64,000 bases of DNA, taken from the NCBI GenBank assembly GCA_937136755.1, contig CAKZOR010000084.1, positions 1 to 64,000 of the forward strand. The letters are read 5' to 3'. Both the position numbers and the translations under genes were made by a program. The notes beneath the pieces were generated by a model. That model did no database searches. It had not been told where the DNA came from and worked only from the letters and a program-made list of their open reading frames with translations. Positions 51,989 to 61,096 of the stretch are shown piece after piece. The stretch is from an uncultured Flavobacteriaceae bacterium. GTDB taxonomy: Bacteria > Bacteroidota > Bacteroidia > Flavobacteriales > Flavobacteriaceae. Position 1 is the stretch's first letter. Each line of letters begins with the position of its first letter.

Positions 51989-53037
51989 ACTGTGCCCTGA
52001 CAACTGCTTCCAGCACCTGCCGTACATCCGTAACAATGCTGAGAAATCACCACATCGCGCCCTTCTAATAAGGCAGTGTCGTAGTCCTTTATATGGCGGA
52101 CCTTAGCAGCTACTTTGAGCCCTAACATCTGGTTAAAATCACAGTCGTAAAGGTAGCCGTCCCAACTCACAGAAAGGGTATTGGTACACATTACGCCCGC
52201 CACAGCCGCAGGATTGTAAGCGTCTACCAAGGCATACATATAGTCTTCAAAATTCCCAGAGGCCACCAAGTAGTCTAAAAAGCGTGAAATGGGCAGGTTG
52301 GTAATGGCAAATAAGGCGTTAAATTGAATCCCAAAATCGGTGTCCAACGCTTTTTTAAAGTCTTTTTCTAAGGCAGCCTGATCTCCAGGTAAATACGCCC
52401 CAGAAGGGTTGTACACCAGGTCTAATTTTAAGTCGTTTCCAGGCATGCCGTAACCCACTTTGTTGAGCATTTTCAGGGCTTCAATGGAGGCACTAAACAC
52501 TCCATCTCCTCGCTGTTTGTCTGTTTTACCTTGGGTATAATGCGGCATGGAAGACACCACATGTACTCCGTGTTTGGCAAAGAATTCTGGCAGGTCATGG
52601 TATTTTTTGTTGGCCCTAATAATGGTGAGGTTAGAACGGACAATAAAGTCTTTTATGCCTGCGGCCGACGCCGCTTCTACAAACCACCTAAAATCTGGAT
52701 TCATCTCCGGGGCGCCTCCCGTCAGGTCCAAGGTATGGGCCCCTGTTTGGGCAATCACGTTTAAACACTGTTGCATGGTTTCCTTGCTCATTACCTCCTT
52801 TCGGTCTGGGCCAGCGTCTACATGGCAGTGTGCACAGACTTGGTTGCACATATACCCCAGGTTTATTTGAAGAATTTCCAGTTTTTTAGCCCTTAAGGGA
52901 AACTGTCCTGTTTGAGCAATTTTGTCTTTAAAGAGCGGCAATTCTCCTTCTTTAAAAGGACCTGATTGTAAGAGGTCTAACTGCTTTTGGGTTTGGGCCA
53001 ATTGGTGGCCTAGTGCTTTTAGAGATTTGGTGGCCAT
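51982..53037 (-). CDS. arsS: Arsenosugar biosynthesis radical SAM protein ArsS
   Basis: 351 residues from the Met of MATKSLKALGHQLA, which matches family starts; the track adds 6 residues. The radical-SAM cluster motif is CNQVCAHC (about 75), followed by DAGPDRKEVMSKETM and LTGGAPEMNPDF. The C-terminal DUF3641-type part ends in a Cys-rich tail (HCYGCTAGAGSSCQG), which in some relatives carries selenocysteine but here has ordinary Cys codons. The enzyme attaches the 5'-deoxyadenosyl-derived ribose to methylated arsenic. An ArsM methyltransferase is not in the window. It follows the CMD-family gene by 28 bases. Confidence 0.88.
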   Translation of the reverse strand: MATKSLKALGHQLAQTQKQLDLLQSGPFKEGELPLFKDKIAQTGQFPLRAKKLEILQINLGYMCNQVCAHCHVDAGPDRKEVMSKETMQQCLNVIAQTGAHTLDLTGGAPEMNPDFRWFVEAASAAGIKDFIVRSNLTIIRANKKYHDLPEFFAKHGVHVVSSMPHYTQGKTDKQRGDGVFSASIEALKMLNKVGYGMPGNDLKLDLVYNPSGAYLPGDQAALEKDFKKALDTDFGIQFNALFAITNLPISRFLDYLVASGNFEDYMYALVDAYNPAAVAGVMCTNTLSVSWDGYLYDCDFNQMLGLKVAAKVRHIKDYDTALLEGRDVVISQHCYGCTAGAGSSCQGTVA

Positions 53038-53065
53038 AGCATTTTTTAAAGGCAAAGGGCCTTTA

Positions 53066-53401
53066 TTACATAGAGAGTTTGTTGTACTTGTTCATCATTT
53101 GTACGCCGTGTACTAGAGTAGCGCCACTTTCAATAGCAGCACCTGCGTGAACGGCCTCCATCATCTCCTCTTTAGTAATTCCTCTTTGTAGGCCGTCTTT
53201 GGTGTAGGCGTCTATACAATAAGGACATTTTACCACATGGGCTACTGCTAGCGCAATGAGCGATTTTTCACGGGCAGAAAGCGCCCCTTCTTGAAACACC
53301 GAGTTGTAGTAATCAAAGAATTTCTCGCCCAGTTCAGGCCCCCATTCAGAGATTTTACCAAATTTCCTAAGGTCTGCTGGGTCGTAATAATTGTTGTCCA
53401 T
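53066..53401 (-). CDS. Arsenosugar-associated carboxymuconolactone decarboxylase/AhpD-like protein
   Basis: 111 residues of the AhpD/CMD helical family. The redox motif CPYC in HVVKCPYCIDAYTKDGLQRG sits at about residue 58, with the conserved His downstream in AVHAGAAIESGATLVHG. The combination with ArsS is a recurrent pairing known as the arsenosugar-associated peroxidase-like protein. It may reduce or protect an arsenic intermediate or thiol; no direct role can be read from sequence. The gene lies between gpx and arsS on the minus strand, 20 and 28 bases from them, in an apparent three-gene operon. Confidence 0.85.
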   Translation of the reverse strand: MDNNYYDPADLRKFGKISEWGPELGEKFFDYYNSVFQEGALSAREKSLIALAVAHVVKCPYCIDAYTKDGLQRGITKEEMMEAVHAGAAIESGATLVHGVQMMNKYNKLSM

Positions 53402-53421
53402 TGCTTTGAGATTTTATTTTC

Positions 53422-53961
53422 TTACAAATACTTAGTAATCTTATTACTCATAGGCTTGGTGGTAGAGTAGAAGTAGTCTAGCAATTGGCCGTTTTCATCT
53501 ACCAAATATTTTTGGAAGTTCCATTTTACAGAAGAGCTCACCTTGCCGTTTAGGGCCTTGTTGGTAAGCCATTTGTACAAAGGGTGTTGGTTAGGGCCTT
53601 TGACTTCAATTTTGTCTGTCATAGGAAAGGTCACGCCATAGGTGGACGAGCAGAATTCTTTAATGTCTTCATTGGTGCCAGGCTCCTGAGACATGAATTG
53701 GTTACAAGGCAGCCCAATCACCACCAATTTATCCTTGTACAAGGCGCTCATTTTTTCTAAGTCTTCGTATTGAGGGGTGAACCCACATTTAGAAGCCACG
53801 TTTACAAAAAGAATTTTCTTGCCTTTGTAGGCAGATAAGTCCATAGCGTTTCCGTCTATGTCCTCTAGGGCAATGTCATATAAATTCATAGCAGTTGAAT
53901 TGTTTTGCGCAGCGAGCATTAAAGAAACACTCATGCAAAGGGTGAAAAGAATTGTTTTCAT
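53422..53961 (-). CDS. Glutathione-peroxidase family thiol peroxidase, exported
   Basis: 179 residues. An N-terminal signal peptide (KTILFTLCMSVSLMLAAQ) suggests a periplasmic enzyme. Catalytic Cys in NVASKCGFTPQYEDLEKM (about 58) replaces the selenocysteine of animal GPx. The Gln of GLPCNQF and Trp/Asn of SSVKWNFQKYLVD complete the catalytic tetrad. The extra Cys in GLPCNQF is a possible resolving residue, so reduction by thioredoxin rather than glutathione is likely. It is first in the gpx-CMD-arsS minus-strand set; a link to arsenic-induced oxidative stress is inferred. Confidence 0.9.
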   Translation of the reverse strand: MKTILFTLCMSVSLMLAAQNNSTAMNLYDIALEDIDGNAMDLSAYKGKKILFVNVASKCGFTPQYEDLEKMSALYKDKLVVIGLPCNQFMSQEPGTNEDIKEFCSSTYGVTFPMTDKIEVKGPNQHPLYKWLTNKALNGKVSSSVKWNFQKYLVDENGQLLDYFYSTTKPMSNKITKYL

Positions 53962-54014
53962 TATTTTTTGTTTAAAGCTACTAAAAAGCCACCAAATAAG
54001 TTGGGGTCCTTATC

Positions 54015-54046
54015 AAAAAAAAAAGACCTGCACGAGGCAAGCCTTT
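54015..54046 (-). terminator. Intrinsic terminator after the ferredoxin-reductase gene
   Basis: On the minus strand AAAGGCTTG pairs with CAGGTCTTT (two G-T wobbles) around a 7-nt loop, followed by a long T-run. It separates the reductase gene from the gpx-CMD-arsS set. Confidence 0.75.
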
Positions 54047-54072
54047 AAAATATGGTGTGGATGTTTTATTTT

Positions 54073-55149
54073 TTAAACGTCGTCAAAATCTACCGCAATC
54101 TCTGTGCTAGTCACCATCGCTTGACAAGAGAGCACTAGGCCGTCTGCAATCTCGCTATCTGTGAGAATTTGATTCTTAATCATGCTAGCAGAACCCTTAG
54201 TCACTTTACAGATACAAGAGCTACAAACCCCTCCCTGACAAGAGTAAGGTGCGTCTATGTCTGCCTTGATTATAGCGTCTAGCAAGATGGTTTTGGCGTC
54301 CATCTCAATAGTGCTGGTCTCTCCATCTACGGTCACTTCTACTGCTATGTTGCCTGCGGTCAAAGCACTTTCAGTAGCTTCCCCAGCTTCTGTGGTACTC
54401 TCTGTAGCAACAGTAAACAGTTCATAGTGAATTTGGTCTGTGGCCAAACCTGCTTTTTCTAAACTCTCAGTAGCCGTTTTAATCATGCCCTCTGGCCCAC
54501 AAAGGTATGCAGCGTCAAAAGGATCGGTATCTATGTTTTTGAGCAGGTAGTTTATGGCAGCTGTGTCTATTCTTCCAAACAAAGAATTTTCTTCTTTGGC
54601 TTGGGAGTACACCCATTGTATTTTTAATTGATTGGGATAGGCCGCCTTTAGGGTTTCAACTTCTGAGCTAAACATCACGTCCTGAGGCGATTTGTTTCCG
54701 TAGATCAGGGTGAATGTATGTTTGGACCCACTGGCCAACACACTTTTGGCAATGGAGAGTATGGGGGTAATCCCACTTCCTGCAGCCACGCCTAAAATAT
54801 GTACAGGTGCTGAGGTAGGCGCGTACAAGAAACGTCCTTGTGGGGGCATAATTTCTAAGACATCGCCTTTTTGAATGTAGCGGTTCGCGTAAGGAGAAAA
54901 GGCACCACCAGCCACTTCTTTAATTCCTACTGTGATAGACGCTTGTGGCCCTGAAACTGCAGGCGCAGAAGAAATAGAGTAGGCCCTACGCACTTCTTTT
55001 CCGTGTATCTTGTGCTTAATGGTAATATATTGACCCGCCTGAAAGGTAAAATCGCTTTGTAAATGTGCGGGAATTTCAAAGCTAATAGCCACCGATTGGG
55101 TGGTTAGATTTTCTACTTGAGAAACAGTCAAAGGGTGAAATGAGGTCAT
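54073..55149 (-). CDS. Ferredoxin-NAD(P)H reductase with C-terminal [2Fe-2S] domain (PaaE/HCR-like)
   Basis: 358 residues. The FAD-binding barrel contains QYITIKHKIHGKEVRRAYSISSAP (the RxYS flavin motif). The NAD-binding part has ILGVAAGSGITPILSIAKSVL and YLCGPEGMI. The plant-type ferredoxin module at the C-terminus has CQGGVCSSCICKV plus a later Cys (LSCQAM), giving four cluster ligands. Such proteins feed electrons to oxygenases or desaturases; AlkB at 26 kb is one possible but unlinked client. A linker rich in Thr/Glu/Ala (about 240-265) joins the modules. Confidence 0.9.
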   Translation of the reverse strand: MTSFHPLTVSQVENLTTQSVAISFEIPAHLQSDFTFQAGQYITIKHKIHGKEVRRAYSISSAPAVSGPQASITVGIKEVAGGAFSPYANRYIQKGDVLEIMPPQGRFLYAPTSAPVHILGVAAGSGITPILSIAKSVLASGSKHTFTLIYGNKSPQDVMFSSEVETLKAAYPNQLKIQWVYSQAKEENSLFGRIDTAAINYLLKNIDTDPFDAAYLCGPEGMIKTATESLEKAGLATDQIHYELFTVATESTTEAGEATESALTAGNIAVEVTVDGETSTIEMDAKTILLDAIIKADIDAPYSCQGGVCSSCICKVTKGSASMIKNQILTDSEIADGLVLSCQAMVTSTEIAVDFDDV

Positions 55150-55167
55150 GGACTAAAATATTTTGTC

Positions 55168-55175
55168 CAAAATTA
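55168..55175 (-). promoter_or_regulatory. Ferredoxin-reductase promoter -7 box
   Basis: TAATTTTG on the minus strand fits TAnnTTTG and lies 18 nt upstream of the reductase ATG at 55149. Confidence 0.5.
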
Positions 55176-55268
55176 CGCATTAAAGGGGGTTAAAAAAAGT
55201 CCCTTATTTTTTTCTTGTAACAAATGAACCACATTGGCTACCAACTAAAAAAGCATTAAATTTAAAGG

Positions 55269-56741
55269 ATGATTTTACAATTTATTTCTTTGGAGTGGAA
55301 GTCCTTTATTAGGGCGGCCTCCTTTCAGACCAATGTGGCCATGAAAATCCTCATGGGTTTTGCAGCCTTGTATTTTATAGTAGTCTTTCTAGGCCTTGGC
55401 GTGGGGGTGTTTTTTATCATTGAAAAAATGGAATTGGGCGACCCTTTTGAGGTGGTTAATCGGTATATGATTTACTATTTGGCCTTTGATATGGTCTTTA
55501 GGTATTCCATGCAAAAAATGCCCGTGACCAATATAAAGCCCTTTTTGTATGTGCCGCTCACCAAAAACCAGGTGGTGCGCTTTTCGCTCTTAAAAACAGT
55601 GGTCTCTTTTTTTAATTGGTCCCATGCTTTTTTCTTTTTGCCTTTCTCTATTGTGCTTATCACCAAAGACTATCCCGCTTTGGAGGTATTGTTCTGGCAT
55701 CTGGGAATGGCCGCACTTATTTATGCCAATAACTACATTAATGTATTGATCAACAGTATGTCTGGGGTATTTTATGCCTTTGTTGTGACTTTTATTGCTT
55801 TTGGTGCTGCCCATTACTTTGGTTGGTTTGACCTAACCTTATACACCGCCCCTTTCTTTAATTTATTGGGGAGCCATCTATGGGCTTGTCTTATCCCACT
55901 TGCTTTGTTGGGCATTGTGTCTAGGGCGGCCTTCCTGTATTTTAGAAAAAACATGTATTTAGACGCTGGTTTGGCCACCAAACAGGAAGAAGCCAGTACC
56001 CAGGAGTACGCCTTTTTAAATAGGTTTGGTAATTTAGGCACCTTTTTAAAGAATGACATCCGCTTGATTCTGAGAAATAAACGCTCCAAAATGGCCCTCT
56101 ATGGTGGGCTTTTCTTTTTGTTTTACGGTTTGCTCTTTTTTACCGGCGCCATTGAAGTCTATGACGGCCCGGTTTGGAAAATATTTGCAGGAATCTTTGT
56201 TTCGGGAGGCTTCTTGTTCAATTTTGGTCAGTTTGTGCCGAGTTGGGATTCTGCTTATTACCCACTCATGATGAGTCAGAATATTAAATACCAAGACTAT
56301 ATAAAAGCCAAGTGGTACTTAATAGTCTTAGCCACCGCTGCGAGTATGGTACTAGCCATGCCCTACCTTTATTTTGGCCTGAACGCTTATTTGGCCGTTT
56401 TGGTGGGTGGGATATACAATATTGGGATAAACGGTTATTTGGTACTGTGGGGCGGCGCCTATATTAAAACGCCTATAGACTTGGCTTCTGGTAAAAAAGC
56501 CTTTGGAGACAAGCAGTCTTTTAATGCCAAAACCTTATTATTAACGGTTCCTAAAATTTTATTGCCTTTAGCGATCTATTGGGTGGTAGCCCTTTTTGCC
56601 TCCGAAGAATTGGCTTTTGCCTCTGTAGCATTGGCTGGTATTGTAGGCTATTTGTTTAAAAACAAAGTATTTGAGATTATAGAAAAAGTATACAAAAGCG
56701 AAAAGTATAAAACCATAGCTGCCTACAAGCAGACCAGTTAA
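55269..56741 (+). CDS. DUF5687 family membrane protein, ABC exporter permease
   Basis: 490 residues with about ten membrane segments spread over the whole length. The beginning (LQFISLEWKSFIRAASFQTNVAMKIL) and NKRSKMALYGGLFFLFYG are typical of DUF5687, a Bacteroidota permease family associated with a single ATPase gene, as here 89 bases downstream. The substrate is unknown. It is divergent from the ferredoxin-reductase gene. The 119-bp gap between them carries the reductase promoter; its own promoter is not clear to me. Confidence 0.85.
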   Translation: MILQFISLEWKSFIRAASFQTNVAMKILMGFAALYFIVVFLGLGVGVFFIIEKMELGDPFEVVNRYMIYYLAFDMVFRYSMQKMPVTNIKPFLYVPLTKNQVVRFSLLKTVVSFFNWSHAFFFLPFSIVLITKDYPALEVLFWHLGMAALIYANNYINVLINSMSGVFYAFVVTFIAFGAAHYFGWFDLTLYTAPFFNLLGSHLWACLIPLALLGIVSRAAFLYFRKNMYLDAGLATKQEEASTQEYAFLNRFGNLGTFLKNDIRLILRNKRSKMALYGGLFFLFYGLLFFTGAIEVYDGPVWKIFAGIFVSGGFLFNFGQFVPSWDSAYYPLMMSQNIKYQDYIKAKWYLIVLATAASMVLAMPYLYFGLNAYLAVLVGGIYNIGINGYLVLWGGAYIKTPIDLASGKKAFGDKQSFNAKTLLLTVPKILLPLAIYWVVALFASEELAFASVALAGIVGYLFKNKVFEIIEKVYKSEKYKTIAAYKQTS

Positions 56742-56830
56742 ATAAAGCATGACTCCTTTACAAGAGGCTTAAAAAAATATAAAGACAAGCGGCATTGCTG
56801 CTTTAACCACACGATATAAACCGATTAGAT

Positions 56831-57592
56831 ATGATCACTGTTCACGAACTTTCCAAGACCTATAAAGACCAAACGGTTTTAAACATCCCACATTTAGACA
56901 TTCCAAAAGGACAGAGCTTTGGACTTGTTGGAAATAATGGGGCAGGGAAAACTACTTTTTTCAGTTTATTATTAGACCTCATTCAGCCCAGCACAGGGCA
57001 TATAGATTCTCATGGAGTGGTGGTGAATACCTCGGAAGACTGGAAGCCTTTTACAGCGGCTTTCATTGATGAGAGTTTTTTAATAGGCTATTTAACCCCA
57101 GAAGAATATTTTTACTTCATTGGAGAATTAAGGGGTCAAGCCAAGGCCGATGTCACTGAGCTACTCACTCATTTTGAAGATTTCTTTCACGGAGAAATCC
57201 TAGGGCAAAAGAAATACCTGAGAGACCTTTCTAAAGGGAATCAGAAAAAAGTGGGTATTGTTGCTACTTTTATAGGTGCCCCAGAGGTGGTTATTTTAGA
57301 TGAGCCTTTTGCCAACCTAGATCCAACTACTCAGATTAGACTCAAAGGGATTATTAAAGATTTGGCAGCAAAATCTGGTGTTACAGTCTTGGTTTCTAGC
57401 CATGACCTCATGCATGTGACCGAAGTATGTGAACGAATAGTAGTCTTGGAAAAAGGACAAATTGTAAAGGACATTGTCACGGCTCCAGCGACTTTAAAAG
57501 AGTTAGAAGCTTATTTTTCAGGGGCAGCAGCGCCTTCACCAACAGAGACCGAGGCGGCAGCAGACATCAGTCCTGAAGACAAGACGTCATAA
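56831..57592 (+). CDS. ABC transporter ATP-binding protein
   Basis: 253 residues. Walker A GLVGNNGAGKTTFF (about 33), signature RDLSKGNQKKVGI (here LSKGN replaces LSGGQ), Walker B VVILDEPFANLDP and H-loop VSSHDL are all present. The fold covers about 1-215. The acidic, Ala/Pro/Glu-rich C-terminal tail (about 228-253) is unusual for the family and looks disordered. It partners the DUF5687 permease just upstream, forming an exporter of unknown substrate. Confidence 0.93.
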   Translation: MITVHELSKTYKDQTVLNIPHLDIPKGQSFGLVGNNGAGKTTFFSLLLDLIQPSTGHIDSHGVVVNTSEDWKPFTAAFIDESFLIGYLTPEEYFYFIGELRGQAKADVTELLTHFEDFFHGEILGQKKYLRDLSKGNQKKVGIVATFIGAPEVVILDEPFANLDPTTQIRLKGIIKDLAAKSGVTVLVSSHDLMHVTEVCERIVVLEKGQIVKDIVTAPATLKELEAYFSGAAAPSPTETEAAADISPEDKTS

Positions 57593-57670
57593 GACCATAG
57601 CGTGTTTGCCAGCGATCCCCCAGAAAAATAAATTTAGGGGCTACATACCAAAACCTTGCTTTTTTAGTTT

Positions 57671-57678
57671 TAGGTTTG
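57671..57678 (+). promoter_or_regulatory. porW promoter -7 box
   Basis: TAGGTTTG fits TAnnTTTG and lies 10 nt before the PorW ATG at 57689, giving a very short leader. Confidence 0.45.
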
Positions 57679-57688
57679 TAGGTGCCTT

Positions 57689-60364
57689 ATGAAGATCAAG
57701 ACCACTCATAAAACAATGAATTTCCCAAACGGAGCATACCCCTTATTTCAAAGGGGGTCTCGTTGTGCTGTTTTGTTGTTTTTTAGCCTATTGCTGACTG
57801 CTTGTTCCACCAACAAAGACCGTTTTTTAAACCGAGAATGGCACGCCTTAAACAGCAAATTCAATGTGGTTTTTAACGGAGAAATGGCCTTTGAACAGGC
57901 TTGGGACGGACTTCAGGATGGTTATCAGGAAAATTTTTGGGAACCCCTTCCCATAGAGCGCTTTGCCCCAAAAAACAATACTCCACTAGCGTCAGTCTCT
58001 ACCCAAAGTCCCTTTGCACTAGCGGAGCAAAAGGCCGCCAAAGCCATTGCCAAACACGGCATGACCATAAAGGGAGAAGAGAAAAATGACCAAATGGTTG
58101 CGGCTTACGCACTTTTAGGTAGGGCCAGGTATTACGACCAACGCTTTGTACCTGCTTTGGAAGCCTTTAATTATATTATTAGGCGGTACCCTGCTAGTAA
58201 TAAACTCAATGAAGTGAGGGTGTGGAAAGAGAAAACCAACCTCAGGCTAGGCAATGAGGCCATAGCCTTAGAAAACATCAATAGGCTCTTAAAATACCGA
58301 AAATTAAAAGGCCAAGTCTTGGCCGATGCCTATGCCACAAGAGCCCAAGCACACTTAGATCTCCAACAGATAGACTCTGCTAGCTGGGACCTGAAAAGGG
58401 CACAGGCGTTTAGTAAAAAGCCCTTAAAAAAAGCCAGATACGGCTACCTCTTGGGGCAGTTGTATCAGACACAACAAAAAGAAGACAGTGCCCTTTGGGC
58501 CTATGAAAATGTAGTGTCGCTCAATCGTAGAATTTCACCCATTTTTTTAGTGCAATCCAAGCTTCAGATCTTGTTTTTAAAAGCTAAGGCAGGCAATACA
58601 GATAAAGAAGCTATAGGCGCTTTGAGCAAAATGGAGGATAATTGGGAGTACAAGAATTTTTTAGACCGTATATATTTTGAAAAATCACAACTGCTCAGGG
58701 CTAGAAATCAGGATTCTTTAGCCATTGTTTACGCCAATAAATCACTTAGGGCAACGAACCAAGACCCTAAGAGAAATGCGGAGAACTACCGATTATTGGC
58801 CCAAATTTACTTTGATCAAGACCGATTTGAAACAGCGGGTTTTTATTTTGACTCCCTGTCTCAAAACCTTGTAGAAAGCAGTATGGACTATTTCAGAACG
58901 AGAAAAAAATTATCTGGTATTGAAGACCTGGTCTATTACGAAAAGCAAATTGCGGCATCTGACAGTTTACTGAGGCTCGCCGCCATGTCTCCAAAAGACC
59001 AAGAAGCTTTTGTTCAAGAGATCATCAACACCGCCAAGCGCAAAGATTCCTTGTTGCAGTTAGACTATTTATCTGAACAAAACAATGGCCTTGAATCGGG
59101 TGTAGCAACGCCCTCCAAAGGCAATAAAAACACTACCAATTTAGCTTCTAATAGCATAGGTAGGCCTTCGAATTTTTATTTTTACAATACGAACAGCCTG
59201 GCCAGAGGGAGACAAGTATTTGAGCAGCAGTGGGGAGACCGCGGCTTGGCAGACAATTGGCGCTGGATCATTAGCCCAAAGACCATCGAGGACCAAACCG
59301 TTTCTCAAGCGCCATACAAAGGCGGGACTAATACGCCAGATAAATTGTTGCCAGCGCAAACTGCTTCAGCAACAGTTTTCAAGACAACAGAGGAATGGGC
59401 AGCCTTAAAAACAGCTTATCTAGACAGCATCCCAAAAGGAGCTCAAGCCATTGAAGCTTTAAATGCGCTTTGGGAAGAAGGGCATTATCAGTCAGGAAAA
59501 TTGTACCAAGACTTTTTTAAAAGACCAGATCTTGCAGCGGACCGTTGGGGCGCATTGGTAGACAAACCCGCAACACCAAAAACTTTAGTCCCCACACTCT
59601 ACGCCCTTTATATGCTTTATAGCGAAACGGGAAATATAAACGCAGCAGTGTTGCGGGACAGGATTATTAGAAACCATCCAGATTCAGATTACGCCAAAGT
59701 CTTGCTTAACCCAACTTTAGGGGCCCAAAAAGAAGCGGAGTTTAATAGTCGCTACAAGGCCTTATTGGCTTCTTTTGACACACAAGACTTTAGTGCGGTA
59801 CTGCAAGAGAGTACCCAGTGGCTGTCTGAGTTACTAGAAGACCCTAAGGGCGCGCCCATAGCGCTTATCCAAGCCAATACCATCGGGCGCCTGTACGGCC
59901 TTTCGGCCTACAAGAGCGCCCTAAAAGAACTGCCCATAAAATACCCTAAGACCCCTGTAGCCATTGAGGCCCAAAAAAGTCTCGATCATTTTGAAGCAGA
60001 CCCTCCCAATGCGCGTTTTGACCAACTGCCTACGGCAGACAGACATTATGTGGTCCTATTGCATGAAACTCCCCATGATTCTTTGGCCTGGAGCGCTTAC
60101 CATAAAGAATTCGAGACATTGTTTCCTTCGCTTTCTGTGAGCAGGGAAGTGTTTTCGCCAGGAAAAACATTTTACGTAATCACCAAAATAAAAGACAAGG
60201 CAGCCGCGCAAAGCTTGGTTAAACACCCGTATTTTAAAACCAAAGCGTTAAAAAACCAAGAGATTTTTGTAGTTTTAGGGTCTCACTATAAAATCTTACA
60301 GCTCTATAAAAACATAGCAGACTATCGCAAGTATTTAATGGAGTCTTTAGATACCGATCAATAG
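57689..60364 (+). CDS. porW: Type IX secretion system lipoprotein PorW/SprE (TPR protein)
   Basis: 891 residues. Lipoprotein signal with lipobox LLLTAC (Cys about 39) precedes the characteristic STNKDRFLNREWHALNSKFNVVFNGEMAFEQ. TPR helices follow through about residue 420 (ALLGRARYYDQRFVPALEAFNYIIRRYP and others), then a linker and further helices to the end. PorW links the T9SS outer-membrane translocon to the energised motor and is required for gliding and secretion in flavobacteria. Its presence implies that this organism runs a type IX system. An alternative start is the ATG at 57716. No other T9SS gene is nearby. Confidence 0.9.
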   Translation: MKIKTTHKTMNFPNGAYPLFQRGSRCAVLLFFSLLLTACSTNKDRFLNREWHALNSKFNVVFNGEMAFEQAWDGLQDGYQENFWEPLPIERFAPKNNTPLASVSTQSPFALAEQKAAKAIAKHGMTIKGEEKNDQMVAAYALLGRARYYDQRFVPALEAFNYIIRRYPASNKLNEVRVWKEKTNLRLGNEAIALENINRLLKYRKLKGQVLADAYATRAQAHLDLQQIDSASWDLKRAQAFSKKPLKKARYGYLLGQLYQTQQKEDSALWAYENVVSLNRRISPIFLVQSKLQILFLKAKAGNTDKEAIGALSKMEDNWEYKNFLDRIYFEKSQLLRARNQDSLAIVYANKSLRATNQDPKRNAENYRLLAQIYFDQDRFETAGFYFDSLSQNLVESSMDYFRTRKKLSGIEDLVYYEKQIAASDSLLRLAAMSPKDQEAFVQEIINTAKRKDSLLQLDYLSEQNNGLESGVATPSKGNKNTTNLASNSIGRPSNFYFYNTNSLARGRQVFEQQWGDRGLADNWRWIISPKTIEDQTVSQAPYKGGTNTPDKLLPAQTASATVFKTTEEWAALKTAYLDSIPKGAQAIEALNALWEEGHYQSGKLYQDFFKRPDLAADRWGALVDKPATPKTLVPTLYALYMLYSETGNINAAVLRDRIIRNHPDSDYAKVLLNPTLGAQKEAEFNSRYKALLASFDTQDFSAVLQESTQWLSELLEDPKGAPIALIQANTIGRLYGLSAYKSALKELPIKYPKTPVAIEAQKSLDHFEADPPNARFDQLPTADRHYVVLLHETPHDSLAWSAYHKEFETLFPSLSVSREVFSPGKTFYVITKIKDKAAAQSLVKHPYFKTKALKNQEIFVVLGSHYKILQLYKNIADYRKYLMESLDTDQ

Positions 60365-60387
60365 GGAGCGCATTAAAGCAGAAAAAT

Positions 60388-60810
60388 ATGTTTTCAGAAA
60401 ATAAAAAAGGACAAGATCAAGGAAGCCAGCCCAATAGAATAGAGGCCAACACCCATATAAAAGGAGATATTTCTTCTCAAGCAGACTTTAGAATAGACGG
60501 TGTGTTAGAGGGAAATCTGACTACTACAGGAAAGGTGGTTATTGGTGCCTCAGGGAAAATTACTGGTAATGTCTCTTGTGTTCAGGCAGACATTGCCGGA
60601 GGTTTTGAAGGAGAATTAGAGGTAGCGGAATTGTTGAATTTACAAGAAACCGCCAAAATAGAAGGTCAGATCTATACGCAAAAACTAGCCATAAGTCCAG
60701 GCGCAGTGTTTAATGCCAAGTGTAGCATGAGGCCCAAGGGCGTTTCTACGCTACATCCAGATGCGAAAACGCCACAACAACAAGAGGCTTCTATAGCCAA
60801 AAACGGCTAA
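60388..60810 (+). CDS. Bactofilin (polymer-forming cytoskeletal protein)
   Basis: 140 residues. The central region (about 20-110) has the regular six-residue beta-helix periodicity of bactofilins (NTHIKGDISSQADFRIDGVLEGNL, then TTGKVVIGASGKITGNVSC and EGQIYTQKLAIS), flanked by polar tails. Bactofilins self-assemble without nucleotide into filaments that organise envelope proteins. It follows PorW by 24 bases and precedes the ATP synthase genes by 43 bases. The order bactofilin-atpZ-atp is, to my knowledge, common in Bacteroidota. Confidence 0.9.
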   Translation: MFSENKKGQDQGSQPNRIEANTHIKGDISSQADFRIDGVLEGNLTTTGKVVIGASGKITGNVSCVQADIAGGFEGELEVAELLNLQETAKIEGQIYTQKLAISPGAVFNAKCSMRPKGVSTLHPDAKTPQQQEASIAKNG

Positions 60811-60853
60811 GTTATCCTGGTGAAATAAACAAGACCCCCTTAGAACCCGCCAT

Positions 60854-61069
60854 ATGTCTAAAAACAGCTCTCCCAATGACCACCCCTTAAAGGCCTTGGC
60901 AAAAGTATCTGGAATGGGTATTCAAATGGGCTTGACTATTTATGGGGGAAACTTATTGGGTCGTTGGTTGGATCAAAAAATGCAATGGAGTTTTTTAGAA
61001 ATAAGCCTGACACTTTTGGCCATAGCAGTGGCCATCTACGCAATGATCAAACAAGCCAAACAGCTGTAG
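60854..61069 (+). CDS. atpZ: AtpZ/AtpI family protein
   Basis: 71 residues with two predicted membrane segments (MGIQMGLTIYGGNLLGRWLDQK and FLEISLTLLAIAVAIYAMIKQ). The pattern, including the short loop with WLDQK, matches the AtpZ/AtpI family of small accessory proteins that aid c-ring assembly or Mg2+ uptake. It precedes the ATP synthase genes, as expected. Confidence 0.88.
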   Translation: MSKNSSPNDHPLKALAKVSGMGIQMGLTIYGGNLLGRWLDQKMQWSFLEISLTLLAIAVAIYAMIKQAKQL

Positions 61070-61096
61070 TATAGCCCTGTAGCCCCCTGAATCTCT

